34,436 nucleotides of DNA. Source: an uncultured Verrucomicrobiota bacterium. GTDB lineage: Bacteria; Verrucomicrobiota; Verrucomicrobiia; Opitutales; Seribacteraceae. Below, one piece after another: positions 1 through 10,408 of the stretch. The position numbers were made by a program, and so were the translations under genes. Location of the stretch: positions 1 through 34,436 of the forward strand of contig CACFTI010000027.1 in NCBI GenBank assembly GCA_902569115.1. The letters run 5' to 3'. The notes beneath the pieces are model-generated. The model was not told where the DNA came from. It searched no databases and saw only the letters and a list, made by a program, of their open reading frames with translations. Position 1 is the first letter of the stretch. Each line of letters starts with the position of its first letter.

Positions 1-1
1 T

Positions 2-367
2 GAAAAAATAGATGAGATTCTCGAGAAAGTTTCTTTGATAGATCAAAGAGAAACGCCGGCCAAATCCCTGAGCCATGGTCAACGTCAATGGTTGGCAATC
101 AGTGCATTAATTATATCTAAACCCAAATTACTGCTAGTTGACGAACCAGCAGCTGGTTTAACGGACTTGGAAACAGAACAAACTGCAGACTTACTGCTTG
201 AACTCGCCCAGGAGCATACCATCGTAGTGATTGAACACGACATGGATTTCGTTAGAAGACTTGGTAAGACAGTTACTGTTTTGAATGAAGGGAAAGTTTT
301 AGCCGAGGGAATGATTGATGAAATGGAAAGAAATGAGGAAGTGATGGAGGCCTATCTGGGCAGATGA
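2..367 (+). CDS. urtD: Urea ABC transporter ATP-binding protein UrtD (5' truncated by window)
   Basis: This is the C-terminal part of an ABC ATPase; the reading frame is open to the first bases of the window, so the true start lies upstream. Visible are the signature region (SHGQRQWLAI), Walker B (LLLVDEP), the switch histidine (VVIEHDMDFV) and a C-terminal tail typical of branched-chain amino acid/urea-type ATPases. In the UrtABCDE system UrtD energises high-affinity urea import with UrtE. The identity as UrtD rather than LivG rests on the context: it overlaps a UrtE-like gene by ATGA and is followed directly by urease structural genes. The Walker A part is outside the window. Confidence 0.85.
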   Translation, partial: EKIDEILEKVSLIDQRETPAKSLSHGQRQWLAISALIISKPKLLLVDEPAAGLTDLETEQTADLLLELAQEHTIVVIEHDMDFVRRLGKTVTVLNEGKVLAEGMIDEMERNEEVMEAYLGR

Positions 368-1110
368 GTATGGAAGCTTCAGCAGAAGAACATGATAGCG
401 GAGAGACAAATCCCTACCTTCAGGTTTCGGGGCTGGAATTTTCATATGGAGAAGTAAAAGTTCTTCATGGTTTGGAATTTCAATTAGCACCTCAAAGCAT
501 TGGTTGTGTTATGGGCAGAAATGGTGTTGGCAAGACCACCTTTCTGAGAAACCTTGTGGGATTGGAAAGTTCCTCCGCTGGGAAAATTTATATCGAGGGT
601 AAAAATGCGACGAATTTAGAGGCTCATGAAAGAGCATGTAATGGTATCGGATATGTTCCGCAGGGCCGGCAAATTTTTCCGCTTCTAACGGTTGAGGAAA
701 ATTTATTGGTCGCAATGGAAGCTGCGGAAAAATCTGATGGTTCGATACCCGCATCTGTCTATGAAACTTTCCCAGTGCTTGATCAAATGCGAAAAAGGCG
801 GGGCGGTGATCTCTCCGGGGGGCAACAGCAACAACTCGCCATTGGTCGAGCCTTGGTAACCAGGCCAAAATTTCTCGTTCTCGATGAACCGACGGAAGGC
901 ATTCAGCCAAATGTGATAACCATGATTGGAGAAGTTATTCGTCGATTGGTAGATGAACAGGGAATGACCATTTTGCTGGTTGAGCAATATGTAGATTTTG
1001 TTCGTAAGTATTCAGATAGTTTTGCGGTGATGAACCGTGGACGTTTTGTCGCCCAAGGGTCGGTCGGTGAACTCGACGCGTCTACTATTCATAAGCACTT
1101 AAGCGTATAA
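364..1110 (+). CDS. urtE: Urea ABC transporter ATP-binding protein UrtE
   Basis: A complete 248-residue ABC ATPase. Walker A is GRNGVGKT (residues 51-58), the Q-loop lies near Q100, the signature LSGGQ is at 150-154 and Walker B (FLVLDEP) at 170-176, followed by the switch motif LLVEQYVDF. The architecture and the sequence [19 protein letters not shown] are typical of LivF/UrtE proteins. The N-terminus carries about 17 extra polar residues before the first beta strand, longer than usual UrtE proteins, so an internal start is possible. The ATG, however, overlaps the urtD stop as ATGA, which supports the chosen start. ureA begins 5 bases after its stop, so urea import and hydrolysis appear to be co-transcribed. 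Confidence 0.88.
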   Translation: MSMEASAEEHDSGETNPYLQVSGLEFSYGEVKVLHGLEFQLAPQSIGCVMGRNGVGKTTFLRNLVGLESSSAGKIYIEGKNATNLEAHERACNGIGYVPQGRQIFPLLTVEENLLVAMEAAEKSDGSIPASVYETFPVLDQMRKRRGGDLSGGQQQQLAIGRALVTRPKFLVLDEPTEGIQPNVITMIGEVIRRLVDEQGMTILLVEQYVDFVRKYSDSFAVMNRGRFVAQGSVGELDASTIHKHLSV

Positions 1111-1115
1111 AGAAA

Positions 1116-1418
1116 ATGCATCTTACACCCAGAGAAAAAGATAAATTAATGATTGTGGTAGCTGCTGACTTGGCTCGTCGCAGAAAAGACAGGGGAGTTC
1201 TTTTGAATTACCCGGAATCCGTTGCCCTTATTACTTATGAGGTGATGGAAGGAGCCAGAGACGGTAAGAGTGTAGCTGATTTGATGAGCTACGGTTCTAC
1301 CATTTTAAAGAAAGATGAAGTTATGGAAGGAATTCCCGACATGATTCACGAAGTACAGGTGGAAGCTACTTTCCCTGATGGGACAAAATTAGTAACCGTT
1401 CACAACCCTATACGATGA
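1116..1418 (+). CDS. ureA: Urease subunit gamma
   Basis: A 100-residue protein with the standard length and start of urease gamma ([23 protein letters not shown]). Conserved blocks include [21 protein letters not shown] and the C-terminal [18 protein letters not shown]. It is one of three structural subunits of the nickel enzyme that hydrolyses urea to ammonia and carbamate in the cytoplasm. The gene sits between urtE and ureB and its stop overlaps the ureB start as ATGA, implying translational coupling. The three subunits are separate genes here, not fused as in Helicobacter. Confidence 0.96.
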   Translation: MHLTPREKDKLMIVVAADLARRRKDRGVLLNYPESVALITYEVMEGARDGKSVADLMSYGSTILKKDEVMEGIPDMIHEVQVEATFPDGTKLVTVHNPIR

Positions 1419-1732
1419 AGCCCGGAGAAATTATAACCTCTAAGGACAGGGAATTTATACATGCCAATGAACATCTTTCTACCATATTACTTAAAGTGAG
1501 TAATGTGGGGGACCGTCCAATTCAGGTGGGGAGCCACATGCATTTTTTCGAGGTGAATCGGGCCCTTGATTTTGACCGGGAAAAAGCTCGCGGGTTCAGG
1601 TTGAATGTTCCTGCCGGAACTGCCGCCCGCTTTGAACCTGGTGATTCAAAGGAGGTCGAATTGGTTGCTCTTGCAGGAAAACGGGAAGTTTATGGCCTTA
1701 ATAATTTAACCAATGGGAGTCTGGATCAATGA
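1415..1732 (+). CDS. ureB: Urease subunit beta
   Basis: A 105-residue urease beta subunit. It begins [11 protein letters not shown] and contains the family's blocks [18 protein letters not shown] and [20 protein letters not shown], then [19 protein letters not shown]. Length and sequence are ordinary for a three-subunit urease. It overlaps ureA (ATGA at 1415) and ureC (ATGA at 1729), so the three subunits are likely made in equal amounts from one message. Confidence 0.96.
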   Translation: MKPGEIITSKDREFIHANEHLSTILLKVSNVGDRPIQVGSHMHFFEVNRALDFDREKARGFRLNVPAGTAARFEPGDSKEVELVALAGKREVYGLNNLTNGSLDQ

Positions 1733-3462
1733 GCCTGCAACTTACACCCAGGCAATATGCTGAAATGTATGGACCCACTGTGGGAGATCAGGTCAGGTTG
1801 GGGGATACGGAGCTTTTTATTGAAGTTGAAAAAGATCTCATTGCGGAAAACGGAGGCTATGGGAATGAGATTAAATTTGGCGGAGGCAAGGTCATACGCG
1901 ACGGTATGGGCCAGTCTCCTGTTGCATTGGATGCTGAATGCTTAGATTTGATCATTACCAATGCTACTATCATGGATCCACTCTTGGGTATAATTAAGGC
2001 GGATGTCGGAGTGAAGAATGGAAGGATAGCAGGTGTCGGACACGGAGGGAATCCTCTGATTCAGGATGGTATCAATTCCAATATGATTGTGGGTGCCGGA
2101 ACGGAGGTGATCGCAGGCGAAGGGATGATTTTAACTGCCGGCGGATACGACTCACATATTCATTTTATCTGTCCGCAACAAATCGAGGAAGCCCTCGCCA
2201 GCGGAGTTACCACAATGACCGGGGGGGGGACTGGACCCGCAACCGGAACTAACGCCACGACCTGCACGCCTGGTGCATGGAACATTGGCAAGATGTTACA
2301 GGCAGCCGATGAATTCCCAATGAATTTGGGATTTTTGGGAAAAGGAAACTCCTCGAATCCGGAAGCGTTACGCGAACAGGTAAGAGCCGGGGCGATTGGA
2401 TTAAAACTGCATGAGGACTGGGGTACAACCCCGGCTACGATTGATACTTGTCTAACCGTTGCAGATGAGATGGATGTGCAGGTTGCGATTCATACGGATA
2501 CTTTGAATGAGGCAGGTTTTGTGGAGGATTCGGTCGGAGCAATTAAAGGCAGAGCCATTCATACTTTTCACACGGAGGGTGCCGGAGGGGGGCACGCTCC
2601 CGATATTATCAAGGTGTGCGGGGAGCCAAATGTACTTCCATCATCAACCAACCCGACCCGCCCATTCACCGTAAATACCATCGATGAGCATTTGGATATG
2701 TTGATGGTTTGTCATCATCTAGATTCCAAGATTCCCGAGGATGTTGCATTTGCAGAATCGAGGATCAGACCATCCACAATCGCAGCTGAAGATATTCTGC
2801 ATGATCGAGGAGCTTTCTCCGTAATGGCCAGTGATAGCCAGGCAATGGGCAGGGTGGGGGAGGTGCTATGCCGAACCTGGCAGACCGCCGATAAGATGAA
2901 GCGACAGTTTGGCAAGTTGGAATCAAATACACATGGGGGAGCCGACAATTTTCGCGTTCTCCGATATCTTGCAAAGTATACCATCAATCCGGCAATTGTT
3001 CACGGTATGTCCGATGAAATTGGGTCTATTACGGTGGGGAAACTGGCCGATTTGGTATTGTTTAAACCTGCCTTTTTTGGAGTGAAACCGGAATTAGTGT
3101 TAAAAGGTGGAATGATTGCCTATGCCAATATGGGAGATCCGAATGCTTCAATTCCCACACCACAACCGATGCATTACCGTCCACAGTTTGGATCTTTCGG
3201 AAAAGCGAGAACATCCACATCCGTAACTTTTGTAAGTCAGGCATCTTCCGAAAATCATTCATTACAGGAACTTGGTTTACAAAAAGCAATTATTCCGGTT
3301 CGTGACACCCGCGAGATTGGAAAGAAAGATCTTATTTTGAATGATTCATTGCCTAAGATAGAAGTTGATCCCGAAACTTATATTGTGAAAGCGGATGGAG
3401 AGGAGTTACATTGCGAGCCGGCGGAGGTCGTTCCTTTGGCTCAAAGATATTTTCTCTTCTGA
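1729..3462 (+). CDS. ureC: Urease subunit alpha (catalytic)
   Basis: A complete 577-residue catalytic subunit. All active-site residues known from the Klebsiella enzyme are present with a constant offset of +9: nickel ligands H143 and H145 (HIHFICPQQ), the lysine to be carbamylated K226 (GLKLHEDWG), H255, H281, the flap Cys328 and His329-His330 (MVCHHLD), and D369 (ASDSQAMG). The family C-terminus AQRYFLF is intact. Codons for Gly165-Gly167 form a G9 run (positions 2221-2229) that stays in frame. The ATG overlaps the ureB stop. The enzyme should be active once assembled by UreDEFG. Confidence 0.97.
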   Translation: MSLQLTPRQYAEMYGPTVGDQVRLGDTELFIEVEKDLIAENGGYGNEIKFGGGKVIRDGMGQSPVALDAECLDLIITNATIMDPLLGIIKADVGVKNGRIAGVGHGGNPLIQDGINSNMIVGAGTEVIAGEGMILTAGGYDSHIHFICPQQIEEALASGVTTMTGGGTGPATGTNATTCTPGAWNIGKMLQAADEFPMNLGFLGKGNSSNPEALREQVRAGAIGLKLHEDWGTTPATIDTCLTVADEMDVQVAIHTDTLNEAGFVEDSVGAIKGRAIHTFHTEGAGGGHAPDIIKVCGEPNVLPSSTNPTRPFTVNTIDEHLDMLMVCHHLDSKIPEDVAFAESRIRPSTIAAEDILHDRGAFSVMASDSQAMGRVGEVLCRTWQTADKMKRQFGKLESNTHGGADNFRVLRYLAKYTINPAIVHGMSDEIGSITVGKLADLVLFKPAFFGVKPELVLKGGMIAYANMGDPNASIPTPQPMHYRPQFGSFGKARTSTSVTFVSQASSENHSLQELGLQKAIIPVRDTREIGKKDLILNDSLPKIEVDPETYIVKADGEELHCEPAEVVPLAQRYFLF

Positions 3463-3464
3463 CT

Positions 3465-3932
3465 ATGATCATTATCAAGAAGCTACATTCAGATCCTCTC
3501 GAGCAGTTTCCAAATAAAATTACTCTATCTGTTGAGAGAAGAGTGCTGGCCAAGAGAAGGTGGCGGGGCCATGCGGAAGATGGAACCGAATTCGGCTTTG
3601 ATCTGGAAATACCCCTCAGCAATGGAGCCTGTTTTCATAGAGAAGAAGAACGAAAATATGTGATTGGTCAAAAACCTGAGTCAGTCTTTTTGGTATCGTA
3701 TTCAAACCAAAAAGAGGCTGCCCATCTGGCATGGCAAGTTGGGAATCTTCATTTTCCGGCTCAATTCAAGGATTCCTATTTGATGGTCGAGGGCGACCAC
3801 GCAGTACGGCTCATGCTTGAGCGTAACCAAATTCCATTTGAGGAATCTACTCAAGTATTTCAACCCATTGTAGCTGCTACATCCCATCATCACGGGAACG
3901 GGAAATTACTTAAATATTTCAACATGTGGTAG
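3465..3932 (+). CDS. ureE: Urease accessory protein UreE (nickel chaperone)
   Basis: A 155-residue protein starting at the ATG two bases after the ureC stop; the longer open frame back to 3411 lies inside ureC and is rejected. UreE delivers nickel to the UreG/UreDF complex. The two-domain layout is visible: an N-terminal peptide-binding-like part (residues about 1-70) and a metal-binding part containing QVGNLHFPAQF with His96, the position of the dimer-interface metal ligand in Klebsiella UreE, then H112. The C-terminus has only a short HHHGNGK (141-147) instead of a long His-rich tail, so nickel storage capacity is probably small. Sequence similarity to reference UreE is modest; context makes the call firm. 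Confidence 0.88.
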   Translation: MIIIKKLHSDPLEQFPNKITLSVERRVLAKRRWRGHAEDGTEFGFDLEIPLSNGACFHREEERKYVIGQKPESVFLVSYSNQKEAAHLAWQVGNLHFPAQFKDSYLMVEGDHAVRLMLERNQIPFEESTQVFQPIVAATSHHHGNGKLLKYFNMW

Positions 3933-3986
3933 GACCATGTATTCAAGTTTTGACGACCAAAATTAGATTCATTTACCTGCAAAAAA

Positions 3987-4694
3987 ATGAATGATCCAAA
4001 AGATTTTGCGTGGTTGGGAGGTGTGATCCAAACCACGGATACGCTTTTCCCTAGTGGCGGATATGCTCATTCCTACGGATTGGAAGAAATGGTTGCTTTG
4101 GATAAAGTTCGGTCAAAGGAAGACTTGGAGGAATTTCTTATCGAACAAATCTTACCCAGTCTCGAAAGATTAGAACTGCCCTACCTTAGATATTCTCTGA
4201 AATCCGTGGAGGAAAACGATTTGAACGAGTTGTTAAATCTTAATGAAGAAATTTCATCCTGGAAATTGACCCGTGAAATTCGAGATGCAGGAAAATCACA
4301 GGGTGCCCAGTTGCTAAGAATGATAATGGAGATTCATCAGTGCCCGACCTCTCTGGAATTTAATCAATTACTAAAAAAGCGAGGAGATCAATGTCAGCAA
4401 ATTGTAGCCACTGCACTCCTTCGAAATCTTCAGAAATCTCCATTAGCTTCATCCATGATTGCATGGATATATCAGGCAGTTTCAAATTTTTGCTCCGCAT
4501 CCATTAAATTGCTAAGGCTCGGTGAACTTGCCTGTCAAAAAATTATCCACAGCTGCATCAATGTAGACAAGATTCAAGGATTACTTTCAAGATCTTTTGA
4601 GGTAAAGAGAGAAGAAGCGGGCTCTTTTAATCCTTTGCTCGACTTGGCTTCCGCTCGTCACGAACTCGCTTTTTCCAGACTATTTATATCATGA
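3987..4694 (+). CDS. ureF: Urease accessory protein UreF
   Basis: A 235-residue, largely helical protein with the UreF N-terminal signature [18 protein letters not shown] (about residues 19-36) and C-terminal helices rich in Ser/Leu. UreF bridges UreD and UreG in the complex that activates urease and acts on the GTPase cycle of UreG. The start ATG at 3987 is preceded by an A-rich stretch without a clear Shine-Dalgarno and by a 54-base gap after ureE, the largest gap in this operon before ureD. Its stop overlaps the ureG start as ATGA. Confidence 0.9.
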   Translation: MNDPKDFAWLGGVIQTTDTLFPSGGYAHSYGLEEMVALDKVRSKEDLEEFLIEQILPSLERLELPYLRYSLKSVEENDLNELLNLNEEISSWKLTREIRDAGKSQGAQLLRMIMEIHQCPTSLEFNQLLKKRGDQCQQIVATALLRNLQKSPLASSMIAWIYQAVSNFCSASIKLLRLGELACQKIIHSCINVDKIQGLLSRSFEVKREEAGSFNPLLDLASARHELAFSRLFIS

Positions 4695-5317
4695 CTGAAA
4701 CAAATAATAATGAATTCAGCCGACCCGTTCGGGTAGGCATTGGGGGACCGGTTGGTTCAGGTAAAACCATGCTCACTTTGCGACTGTGCGAAGTGCTGAG
4801 GGATAAATATTCCATGGTCGCGATCACCAACGATATCTACACGGTGGAGGATGCCCAGTTCTTGGCTAGGAATAAAGCTTTACCCGAAGACCGGATAATG
4901 GGGGTCGAGACTGGTGGATGTCCACACACTGCAATTCGGGATGACACCACCATGAATGCTGTTGCGATCGAGCAATTACAAGAACGCCACCCGGATGCAA
5001 AGTTGGTGCTTCTTGAAAGTGGGGGAGATAATCTATCCGCCACATTTTCTCCTGAACTTGTGGATGCTTTCATCTTTGTCATCGATGTGGCAGAAGGAGA
5101 CAAGATACCCAGAAAAGGTGGCCCCGCGATTCGGTACTCGGATCTTCTCATCATAAATAAGACAGATCTGGCTCCCTTGGTCGGTGCTGATCTCGAGGTT
5201 ATGGACAGGGATGCAAAAAAAATGAGGGAAGAACGTCCTTTCATTTTTACGGATCTCAAAACAAGAAAAGGTTTGGATGACGTCGTGGCGTGGTTAACCA
5301 AGGAATTTTTATTCTAA
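4691..5317 (+). CDS. ureG: Urease accessory protein UreG (GTPase)
   Basis: A 208-residue SIMIBI GTPase that couples GTP hydrolysis to nickel insertion into urease. It shows the P-loop GGPVGSGKT (18-26), the metal-binding CPH motif in [15 protein letters not shown] (C77, H79), the Walker-B-like [17 protein letters not shown] and the guanine-specificity motif [14 protein letters not shown]. Length is normal. It overlaps ureF by 4 bases and is followed by ureD after a 19-base gap, so the accessory genes run E-F-G-D. Confidence 0.96.
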   Translation: MTETNNNEFSRPVRVGIGGPVGSGKTMLTLRLCEVLRDKYSMVAITNDIYTVEDAQFLARNKALPEDRIMGVETGGCPHTAIRDDTTMNAVAIEQLQERHPDAKLVLLESGGDNLSATFSPELVDAFIFVIDVAEGDKIPRKGGPAIRYSDLLIINKTDLAPLVGADLEVMDRDAKKMREERPFIFTDLKTRKGLDDVVAWLTKEFLF

Positions 5318-5336
5318 AGATGATGATATTCATTGT

Positions 5337-6167
5337 ATGAAACCTCTCGGAATCCATGGTGGAGTGCATCTCGGGTGCCGTACCAATGAAGACGGCTTCC
5401 CCTATCTTTCGAGCCAAAGATTTTCACCACCCATTCATCTAAGTAAGCCTTACTATGATGAGGGTACGGATTCATTATTAATCAACTTATCCTGCCCAAC
5501 GGCCGGTCTGTTGTCGGGGGATCGTATGGCATGCGATATAGAAGTATCAGACCGGGCATCCATGGTTGTAACCACTCCGGGTGCTACTCGCTCTCACTAT
5601 ATGCGATCTGGAGTGGCAAAGGTTGATCAAAAGTTCATGGTTCATGATGATTCTTTTTTGGAATTTAATCCGGGTTCATTAATTCTGCAAAAATCGACCG
5701 CCCTAGAGCAAAGGACTTTGGTGGAGGTTGGCGAAGAGGCCGAAGTCTTGTTTGTGGAGAAAATGCTCCCTGGCCGGATTGCTCATGGTGAATCCTTTCT
5801 GTTTAAGAAATTTTTCAACCGATTAAGAATTCAAAAAGATAAGAAACTCGTTCTCTTAGAATCATTCACCTTGGAACCAGAAAATGAATCAGTAAATCCG
5901 TGGAGGAATTCGTTTCCTACTCCATTTTATGGATGCTTTTATCTGGTTTCCCCAAAGGTATCAAATGAGCTTCCTGGCCGGCAGGAAATTCACGAGATGA
6001 AAAACGAAAATCTAATTGTCGGATCGACTGCCATGCACCACAAGGCGGGATGGATGGTGAAAGTTCTGGCCGGGGATCCCTATGAGTTTCGGAAAGCAAT
6101 GAGAGGAATTCGAGAGATCCTTTACAAGGCGATTGGTCGATTACCCACAAGTTTCCGCCGGTACTGA
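5337..6167 (+). CDS. ureD: Urease accessory protein UreD
   Basis: A 276-residue UreD/UreH-family scaffold protein that binds apo-urease and passes nickel from UreG. Recognisable blocks are LINLSCPTAGLLSGDRMACD, VVTTPGATRSHYMRSG and VLFVEKMLPGRIAHGESFLF, and the C-terminal part with the AMRGIREILYKAIGRLP helix. In Klebsiella-type operons ureD comes first; here it follows ureG, an order also seen in other phyla. The ATG at 5337 sits 19 bases after ureG. The next gene, a nickel-permease-like membrane protein, starts 21 bases downstream and is probably co-transcribed. Confidence 0.92.
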   Translation: MKPLGIHGGVHLGCRTNEDGFPYLSSQRFSPPIHLSKPYYDEGTDSLLINLSCPTAGLLSGDRMACDIEVSDRASMVVTTPGATRSHYMRSGVAKVDQKFMVHDDSFLEFNPGSLILQKSTALEQRTLVEVGEEAEVLFVEKMLPGRIAHGESFLFKKFFNRLRIQKDKKLVLLESFTLEPENESVNPWRNSFPTPFYGCFYLVSPKVSNELPGRQEIHEMKNENLIVGSTAMHHKAGWMVKVLAGDPYEFRKAMRGIREILYKAIGRLPTSFRRY

Positions 6168-6188
6168 TTAAATAATGCATTTTTTATT

Positions 6189-6854
6189 ATGATTCCAGAA
6201 ACCCTTCTTATTGCCAGTAGTGCCGCATCCGTTGGATTTATCCACACCATTCTTGGTCCTGATCATTACCTGCCACTCGTGGCCATGGCCAAAACAAATG
6301 GCTGGAGTGGACCTAAGACCGCCACCTACACTGCATTTTGCGGTTTTAGTCATGTGCTGGGTACCATTCTCGTAGGTTCTTTGGTTTTCCTTCTTGGGTT
6401 AGCTTTTTTTAGTATTGAGACCGTTCAAAGCTTTCGAGGAAATTTTGCCGGTTGGTTCCTTTTGCTATTTGGTGCAATCTATTTTGCCTGGGGGACAAGA
6501 TGGGCGATTCGTAGAAGCAGGTTAAATAAAGTAGCGAAGCAGATGGAAGCACAGACAACCAGTTTTTCCAGATGTACTCCTTTTGCCCTGTTTATATTTT
6601 TTATCCTTGGACCCTGTGAGCCTCTCATCCCGTTGATGTCACTGGGCTCTGGTAATAGTGAAATTTTGTCCTCGCTGCTGGTTGTTTCAGCATTTTGTGG
6701 GACAACGATTCTAACCATGCTCTTTTGCGTAATGTTTTTTTACTACGGGGTCTCTCGTTTCTCCCTTTTCATGAAGTTTGAAAATTATATGCATGCGGTT
6801 ACCGGGCTGATCATTTTTCTTTGCGGTTCCGCAATCCAATTTCTGGGAGCCTAA
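6189..6854 (+). CDS. Membrane protein of UreH/NicO type, putative nickel transporter
   Basis: A 221-residue polytopic protein with about six predicted membrane segments. The first segments carry GFIHTILGPDHYLPL (H19, D25, H26) and GFSHVLGTILVG (H55), the arrangement seen in UreH/NicO-type metal permeases, where His and Asp in helices I and II bind the metal. A basic cytosolic loop (RWAIRRSRLNK) follows the fourth segment. It closes the urease operon 21 bases after ureD, so nickel supply for urease is the natural inference. The family overlaps in sequence with SafE/DsbD-like exporters, so the transported ion is not proven. Its stop is 2 bases from that of the convergent sulfatase. Confidence 0.72.
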   Translation: MIPETLLIASSAASVGFIHTILGPDHYLPLVAMAKTNGWSGPKTATYTAFCGFSHVLGTILVGSLVFLLGLAFFSIETVQSFRGNFAGWFLLLFGAIYFAWGTRWAIRRSRLNKVAKQMEAQTTSFSRCTPFALFIFFILGPCEPLIPLMSLGSGNSEILSSLLVVSAFCGTTILTMLFCVMFFYYGVSRFSLFMKFENYMHAVTGLIIFLCGSAIQFLGA

Positions 6855-6871
6855 GCTTATTTTTTATAAGC
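6855..6871. terminator. Weak AT-rich hairpin between convergent genes
   Basis: GCTTAT (6855-6860) pairs with ATAAGC (6866-6871) around a T5 loop. It overlaps the end of the sulfatase gene on the minus strand and lies immediately after the stop of the nickel-permease gene. A 6-bp stem is short and there is no long U tract, so this is at best a weak bidirectional terminator. Confidence 0.25.
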
Positions 6872-8266
6872 CGGGTTGGGTATAGGTAGTTTAGCATTCA
6901 TCCTTTTTTGCCAGGCCACAAGTTTATATTCTAGGTCTTTGGCTATTTTGGAATTTTGCTTGGCTAAATCATTTGATTCCGATGGATCTTCCTTGAGGTT
7001 GTAAAGTTCGACCTTTTCGTAATCATAAAATTTAATAAGTTTCCAATCCCCGTCGCGAATGGATGCTCCGGGTCTCCAAGTCGATCCATGGTAGTGTGGG
7101 TAGTGCCAGTAAAGAGCTCTGCCTTTGCCTTTCTTCCCGGTCAGTTCAGGAAGAAGGCTGCGTCCGTCTGCATGCAACTCGGGCTTTAGAGGAAGTCCGG
7201 CGAGTTCGAGCATGGTAGGGAAGAAATCCATCGAGACAATAGGCTGGTTGGATACACTTCCAGCCTCTGTGACATCGGGTGCCCGAATAATTGTGGGCTC
7301 GCGAACTCCTCCTTCATAGAGCCAACCCTTTCCGGCCCGAAGAGGGGCGTTGCTCCCCGGTCCCATTTTTGGTTTGGTACTTAGCCCACCATTATCGGAA
7401 AAGAAGATGACCACCGTGTCGTCCGATAATCCCAATTCGTCCAATTTGGCTAATAAAGTTCCCACGCTGTCATCGACTGCGGAAACCATTGAAGCAAGGG
7501 CGGGATTATCCTGACGTATCCGTGTTTGACCATCATGTTCTTGCTCACTCGGAGTTGTACCTGAAAATTTTTCAGTCTTTTTTTGGTAATGATCAATATG
7601 TTTTTTATAAGCCTGAATGGGCGTATGGATATTGTAATAGGACAGGTATAGCAGGAAGGGTTTGTCTGTATTCCGATTTTCGAGAAAACGGGTTGATTCC
7701 TCGGTTAGACGTTCGGTCAGATACTCGCCCTTCTTTTTTGCCTCGAGTACTGGATTATTCCAGGGAGCGTAGTATCCACCCGGTGGACTTCCACGATGGT
7801 GTCCTCCAATGTTGATATCGAAGCCCTGATCGGTTGGCCAATGCCCCTCATTTCCCAAGTGCCACTTGCCCGCAAAGAAAGTTTGATATCCATGACTTTT
7901 TAATTCTTCAGCAATCGTGACTTCTTTGAGGGCAAGATTGTCACGGTCCTTTGGATGAAGAAGTTTATTCTTTTTATTATTCGAAGAACCGGGAATCCAG
8001 TCGGTTATATCAACACGAACCGGGTGGCGTCCCGTCATGATGCTGGCGCGGGTAGGGGAGCAAACGGGACAGGCGGCATACCCGTAATTAAACTTCATCC
8101 CCGTTTTCGCCAGTTGATCGATATTGGGGGTTTCATGAAAAGTGGAACCATAAGTTCCCAAATCCATCATACCCATATCATCAACCAAAAAGAAGACGAA
8201 ATTCGTCTTCTTCTTAGAGATGAGAGTAAGTGAAACGAGCAGAAATAAAATAAAGAATCTGCTCAT
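6857..8266 (-). CDS. Secreted S1-family sulfatase (formylglycine type)
   Basis: A 469-residue sulfatase. The start is taken as the ATG at 8266, since the TTG at 8269 lies directly before it. A short hydrophobic signal (residues 1-17) is followed by the metal-binding aspartates (LVDDMG, D29-D30) and the formylglycine site C69-S-P-T-R73 in [16 protein letters not shown]. Further family blocks are [25 protein letters not shown] and the C-terminal [21 protein letters not shown]. Family members cleave sulfate esters from sugars in the periplasm or outside the cell. It lies 13 bases downstream of a TonB receptor gene on the same strand, forming a two-gene unit typical of sulfated-polysaccharide use. 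The exact substrate cannot be read from the sequence. Confidence 0.9.
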   Translation of the reverse strand: MSRFFILFLLVSLTLISKKKTNFVFFLVDDMGMMDLGTYGSTFHETPNIDQLAKTGMKFNYGYAACPVCSPTRASIMTGRHPVRVDITDWIPGSSNNKKNKLLHPKDRDNLALKEVTIAEELKSHGYQTFFAGKWHLGNEGHWPTDQGFDINIGGHHRGSPPGGYYAPWNNPVLEAKKKGEYLTERLTEESTRFLENRNTDKPFLLYLSYYNIHTPIQAYKKHIDHYQKKTEKFSGTTPSEQEHDGQTRIRQDNPALASMVSAVDDSVGTLLAKLDELGLSDDTVVIFFSDNGGLSTKPKMGPGSNAPLRAGKGWLYEGGVREPTIIRAPDVTEAGSVSNQPIVSMDFFPTMLELAGLPLKPELHADGRSLLPELTGKKGKGRALYWHYPHYHGSTWRPGASIRDGDWKLIKFYDYEKVELYNLKEDPSESNDLAKQNSKIAKDLEYKLVAWQKRMNAKLPIPNPAYKK

Positions 8267-8279
8267 CAAAATCGTGGAA

Positions 8280-10340
8280 TTAAAATTCCTTGGAGATGCT
8301 CAATCCGATTACACGAGGAGAACCTGCGATTCCTGGTGCATCAGCTATTACAGGGGGATTTCTCAAGTTACTCACCAAGGAAGTATAGTATTCTTCATCA
8401 GTTAAGTTTAAGCCAAAAAGACTAAATCTCCATGATTTCCAGTCGTAACCTAGGTTGGCATCGAGCAAAGTGTAACTTTCAATTTTATCATTGGGGTTGT
8501 CACCTGCATAATTCCAATAATGAGTATCTCCAATAGTTTTGGTTCCGACTTGTCCATAGAGACCATTGTCGAACTCATAGTTGAGGGAAAGGGCAAGAGT
8601 GTGTTCAGGGATAAAGGAAACTTGTTTTCCGACCAAGCCTGAAACGTCAAACTTATCGTATTCAGAATCACAGAGTCCGTAAGCTACAGAAAAGGTAAAG
8701 TTTTCGGAGGGCTTCACATATCCTTCTATTTCAATTCCCTGGGCAGTGACCTGATCAGCATTGGCTACATAATAATTGGTCGGATCTAAGGCATCAGGAA
8801 GTTCAAATTGATAATTTTCTATGTCGTTAAGGTAGGCTGTGAAGTTGAGTCCCCAAGATTTGGAAGGATTGAAAAGAAAACTTATCTCGTATGCTAAAGT
8901 TTCTTCTTCAGAGAACGTTGGCATTGTATCTGTGAAAGCGGAGAATCCACCCGGTTTTTCAGAATATGTAACACGGGCTTGTCCAGTAATCAAATCATTG
9001 AAAGCATGCTGCCATTGAGTTGAAGGAGAAAAGACTGAGAAGTCACTTGAACTTGTGATATTAGATGGAGCCGCAAGTTGGCTACTTTTAACCCTTGTCA
9101 TCTTTTTGTCGTAGTTATCAAAACGTAAACCTAGTGAAAAGTGGTCTTTTTCCGTTAAATTTTTTCCGATAGAGGAGAAAACTCCAATATTTTTTGACTC
9201 GATCAAATAATTGGTTGTTTGAGTATCTTGATCAAATGGTGCAGGAAAACCAGTGAGGAACCAACGGGTTGCTGCTCCATCGATTTCGCTATCAGAATAA
9301 AAAGAACCTAGAATCCAATCGATCTCTGATTCTGCTACTGATTCTAATCTGAATTCCTGACTCCATTCTATTTGATCCTGAATGATTGTGGACTCTGCAC
9401 CTCTGAAATTTGAAATATCCAAATCCACTCGGTTTGGGTTCATGCTCCAGTCATTGCGATTGGTGATTGAAAAGAAAGTATAGTCATCCAGTGCAGACTC
9501 TACAGTCAAAAACTGCTGATTTCGATCGATCTCAGTGGATTCATCAAAATCCGTTGAACGGGTGTAGAAATTTGCTTGGTTTCTTAAAACAAGTGGTTGT
9601 GCCCCCAGTTCATGAGTTTCAAAGTTGGCTCCAAAATCGATCTTTGTACCCTTTCCTCTGTCTAACAAAAATCGAAGTGAACCATGCCAAGTTTCGGAGG
9701 TGTCAGCATTACCAGAAGTATTATTTATATAACCATCGGATAAGGCTCTTTGAAGGGCAACAGAGTAAGAGAATCCGTTCTCGTCGAGAGGACCGCTGCT
9801 GTTTAAGTTATACTTTTGGGTATCAAAGGTTCCGTATGAAGCCGAGATTCTATTAACCTGTTCATCGGAAGGAGCCTTGGTTTTTATGTTTATAGAGCCG
9901 CCAGCTACCGACTTTCCGTATTGATATCCTTGGGGCCCTCTGAGCACTTCAATGCTGTCGACATCATAAAGTGTCGAAGAGTAAGATGAAATATCCGCTT
10001 GTGGAATACCATCCACATAAAGTTGAACGCCAGCAGGACCGAATAGTTGAGTGTTGGCGATACCTCGCATGGTAATAATGTCGCCATAAGATTGGATGGA
10101 ATTATTGTTGATATGAAGGTTTGGGGATAAGCCTGAAAGATCAACCAAGTTATTTATTTGCCTGTCTTCTACCTGATCTTGGGTTAATATAGAAGATCGA
10201 GAAAGATCCAGCTCGGGAATACTAGATCCGGTAACTGCTATTTCGTCGAGCGTTGTTCGATCTGCTTTGGAATCATCGGCTTGTCCAAGTAAAGAAAGCA
10301 CTGGTAAAAGACCTAGAAGGATGGGCTGTATATAATTCAT
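8280..10340 (-). CDS. TonB-dependent outer-membrane receptor
   Basis: A 686-residue receptor with an N-terminal signal peptide (about residues 1-21), a TonB-box-like stretch DEIAVTGS (32-39), a plug domain with [39 protein letters not shown] and INIKTKAP, and a long beta-barrel of alternating hydrophobic strands ending in Phe (LSISKEF). This architecture imports large or scarce ligands across the outer membrane using TonB energy. The gene directly precedes a sulfatase and lies about 100 bases downstream of a fucose-type catabolic cluster, so a carbohydrate ligand is plausible. The plug resembles generic siderophore/vitamin-type receptors as much as SusC, and no SusD partner is seen, so the ligand remains open. 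Confidence 0.9.
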   Translation of the reverse strand: MNYIQPILLGLLPVLSLLGQADDSKADRTTLDEIAVTGSSIPELDLSRSSILTQDQVEDRQINNLVDLSGLSPNLHINNNSIQSYGDIITMRGIANTQLFGPAGVQLYVDGIPQADISSYSSTLYDVDSIEVLRGPQGYQYGKSVAGGSINIKTKAPSDEQVNRISASYGTFDTQKYNLNSSGPLDENGFSYSVALQRALSDGYINNTSGNADTSETWHGSLRFLLDRGKGTKIDFGANFETHELGAQPLVLRNQANFYTRSTDFDESTEIDRNQQFLTVESALDDYTFFSITNRNDWSMNPNRVDLDISNFRGAESTIIQDQIEWSQEFRLESVAESEIDWILGSFYSDSEIDGAATRWFLTGFPAPFDQDTQTTNYLIESKNIGVFSSIGKNLTEKDHFSLGLRFDNYDKKMTRVKSSQLAAPSNITSSSDFSVFSPSTQWQHAFNDLITGQARVTYSEKPGGFSAFTDTMPTFSEEETLAYEISFLFNPSKSWGLNFTAYLNDIENYQFELPDALDPTNYYVANADQVTAQGIEIEGYVKPSENFTFSVAYGLCDSEYDKFDVSGLVGKQVSFIPEHTLALSLNYEFDNGLYGQVGTKTIGDTHYWNYAGDNPNDKIESYTLLDANLGYDWKSWRFSLFGLNLTDEEYYTSLVSNLRNPPVIADAPGIAGSPRVIGLSISKEF

Positions 10341-10408
10341 AAAAGTTTTGAGAAATGATTATTAATAGGGAGCGGGGCAATCGAAAAAAAGTGAAATTTC
10401 TAAAATAA

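Noticed and set aside
2221-2229. G9 run in ureC as a possible frameshift
   Set aside because: The run encodes three conserved glycines (TMTGGGTGP) and the frame matches urease on both sides.
3411-3464. Longer N-terminus for UreE starting inside ureC
   Set aside because: The extra residues do not resemble UreE; the ATG at 3465 gives the normal family start.
4837-5301. 154-codon open frame antisense to ureG
   Set aside because: Low-complexity Ser-rich translation that mirrors a strongly conserved gene; no ribosome site or family match.
8267-8269. TTG start for the first sulfatase
   Set aside because: An ATG follows directly at 8266 and gives the same signal peptide; ATG is far more likely.
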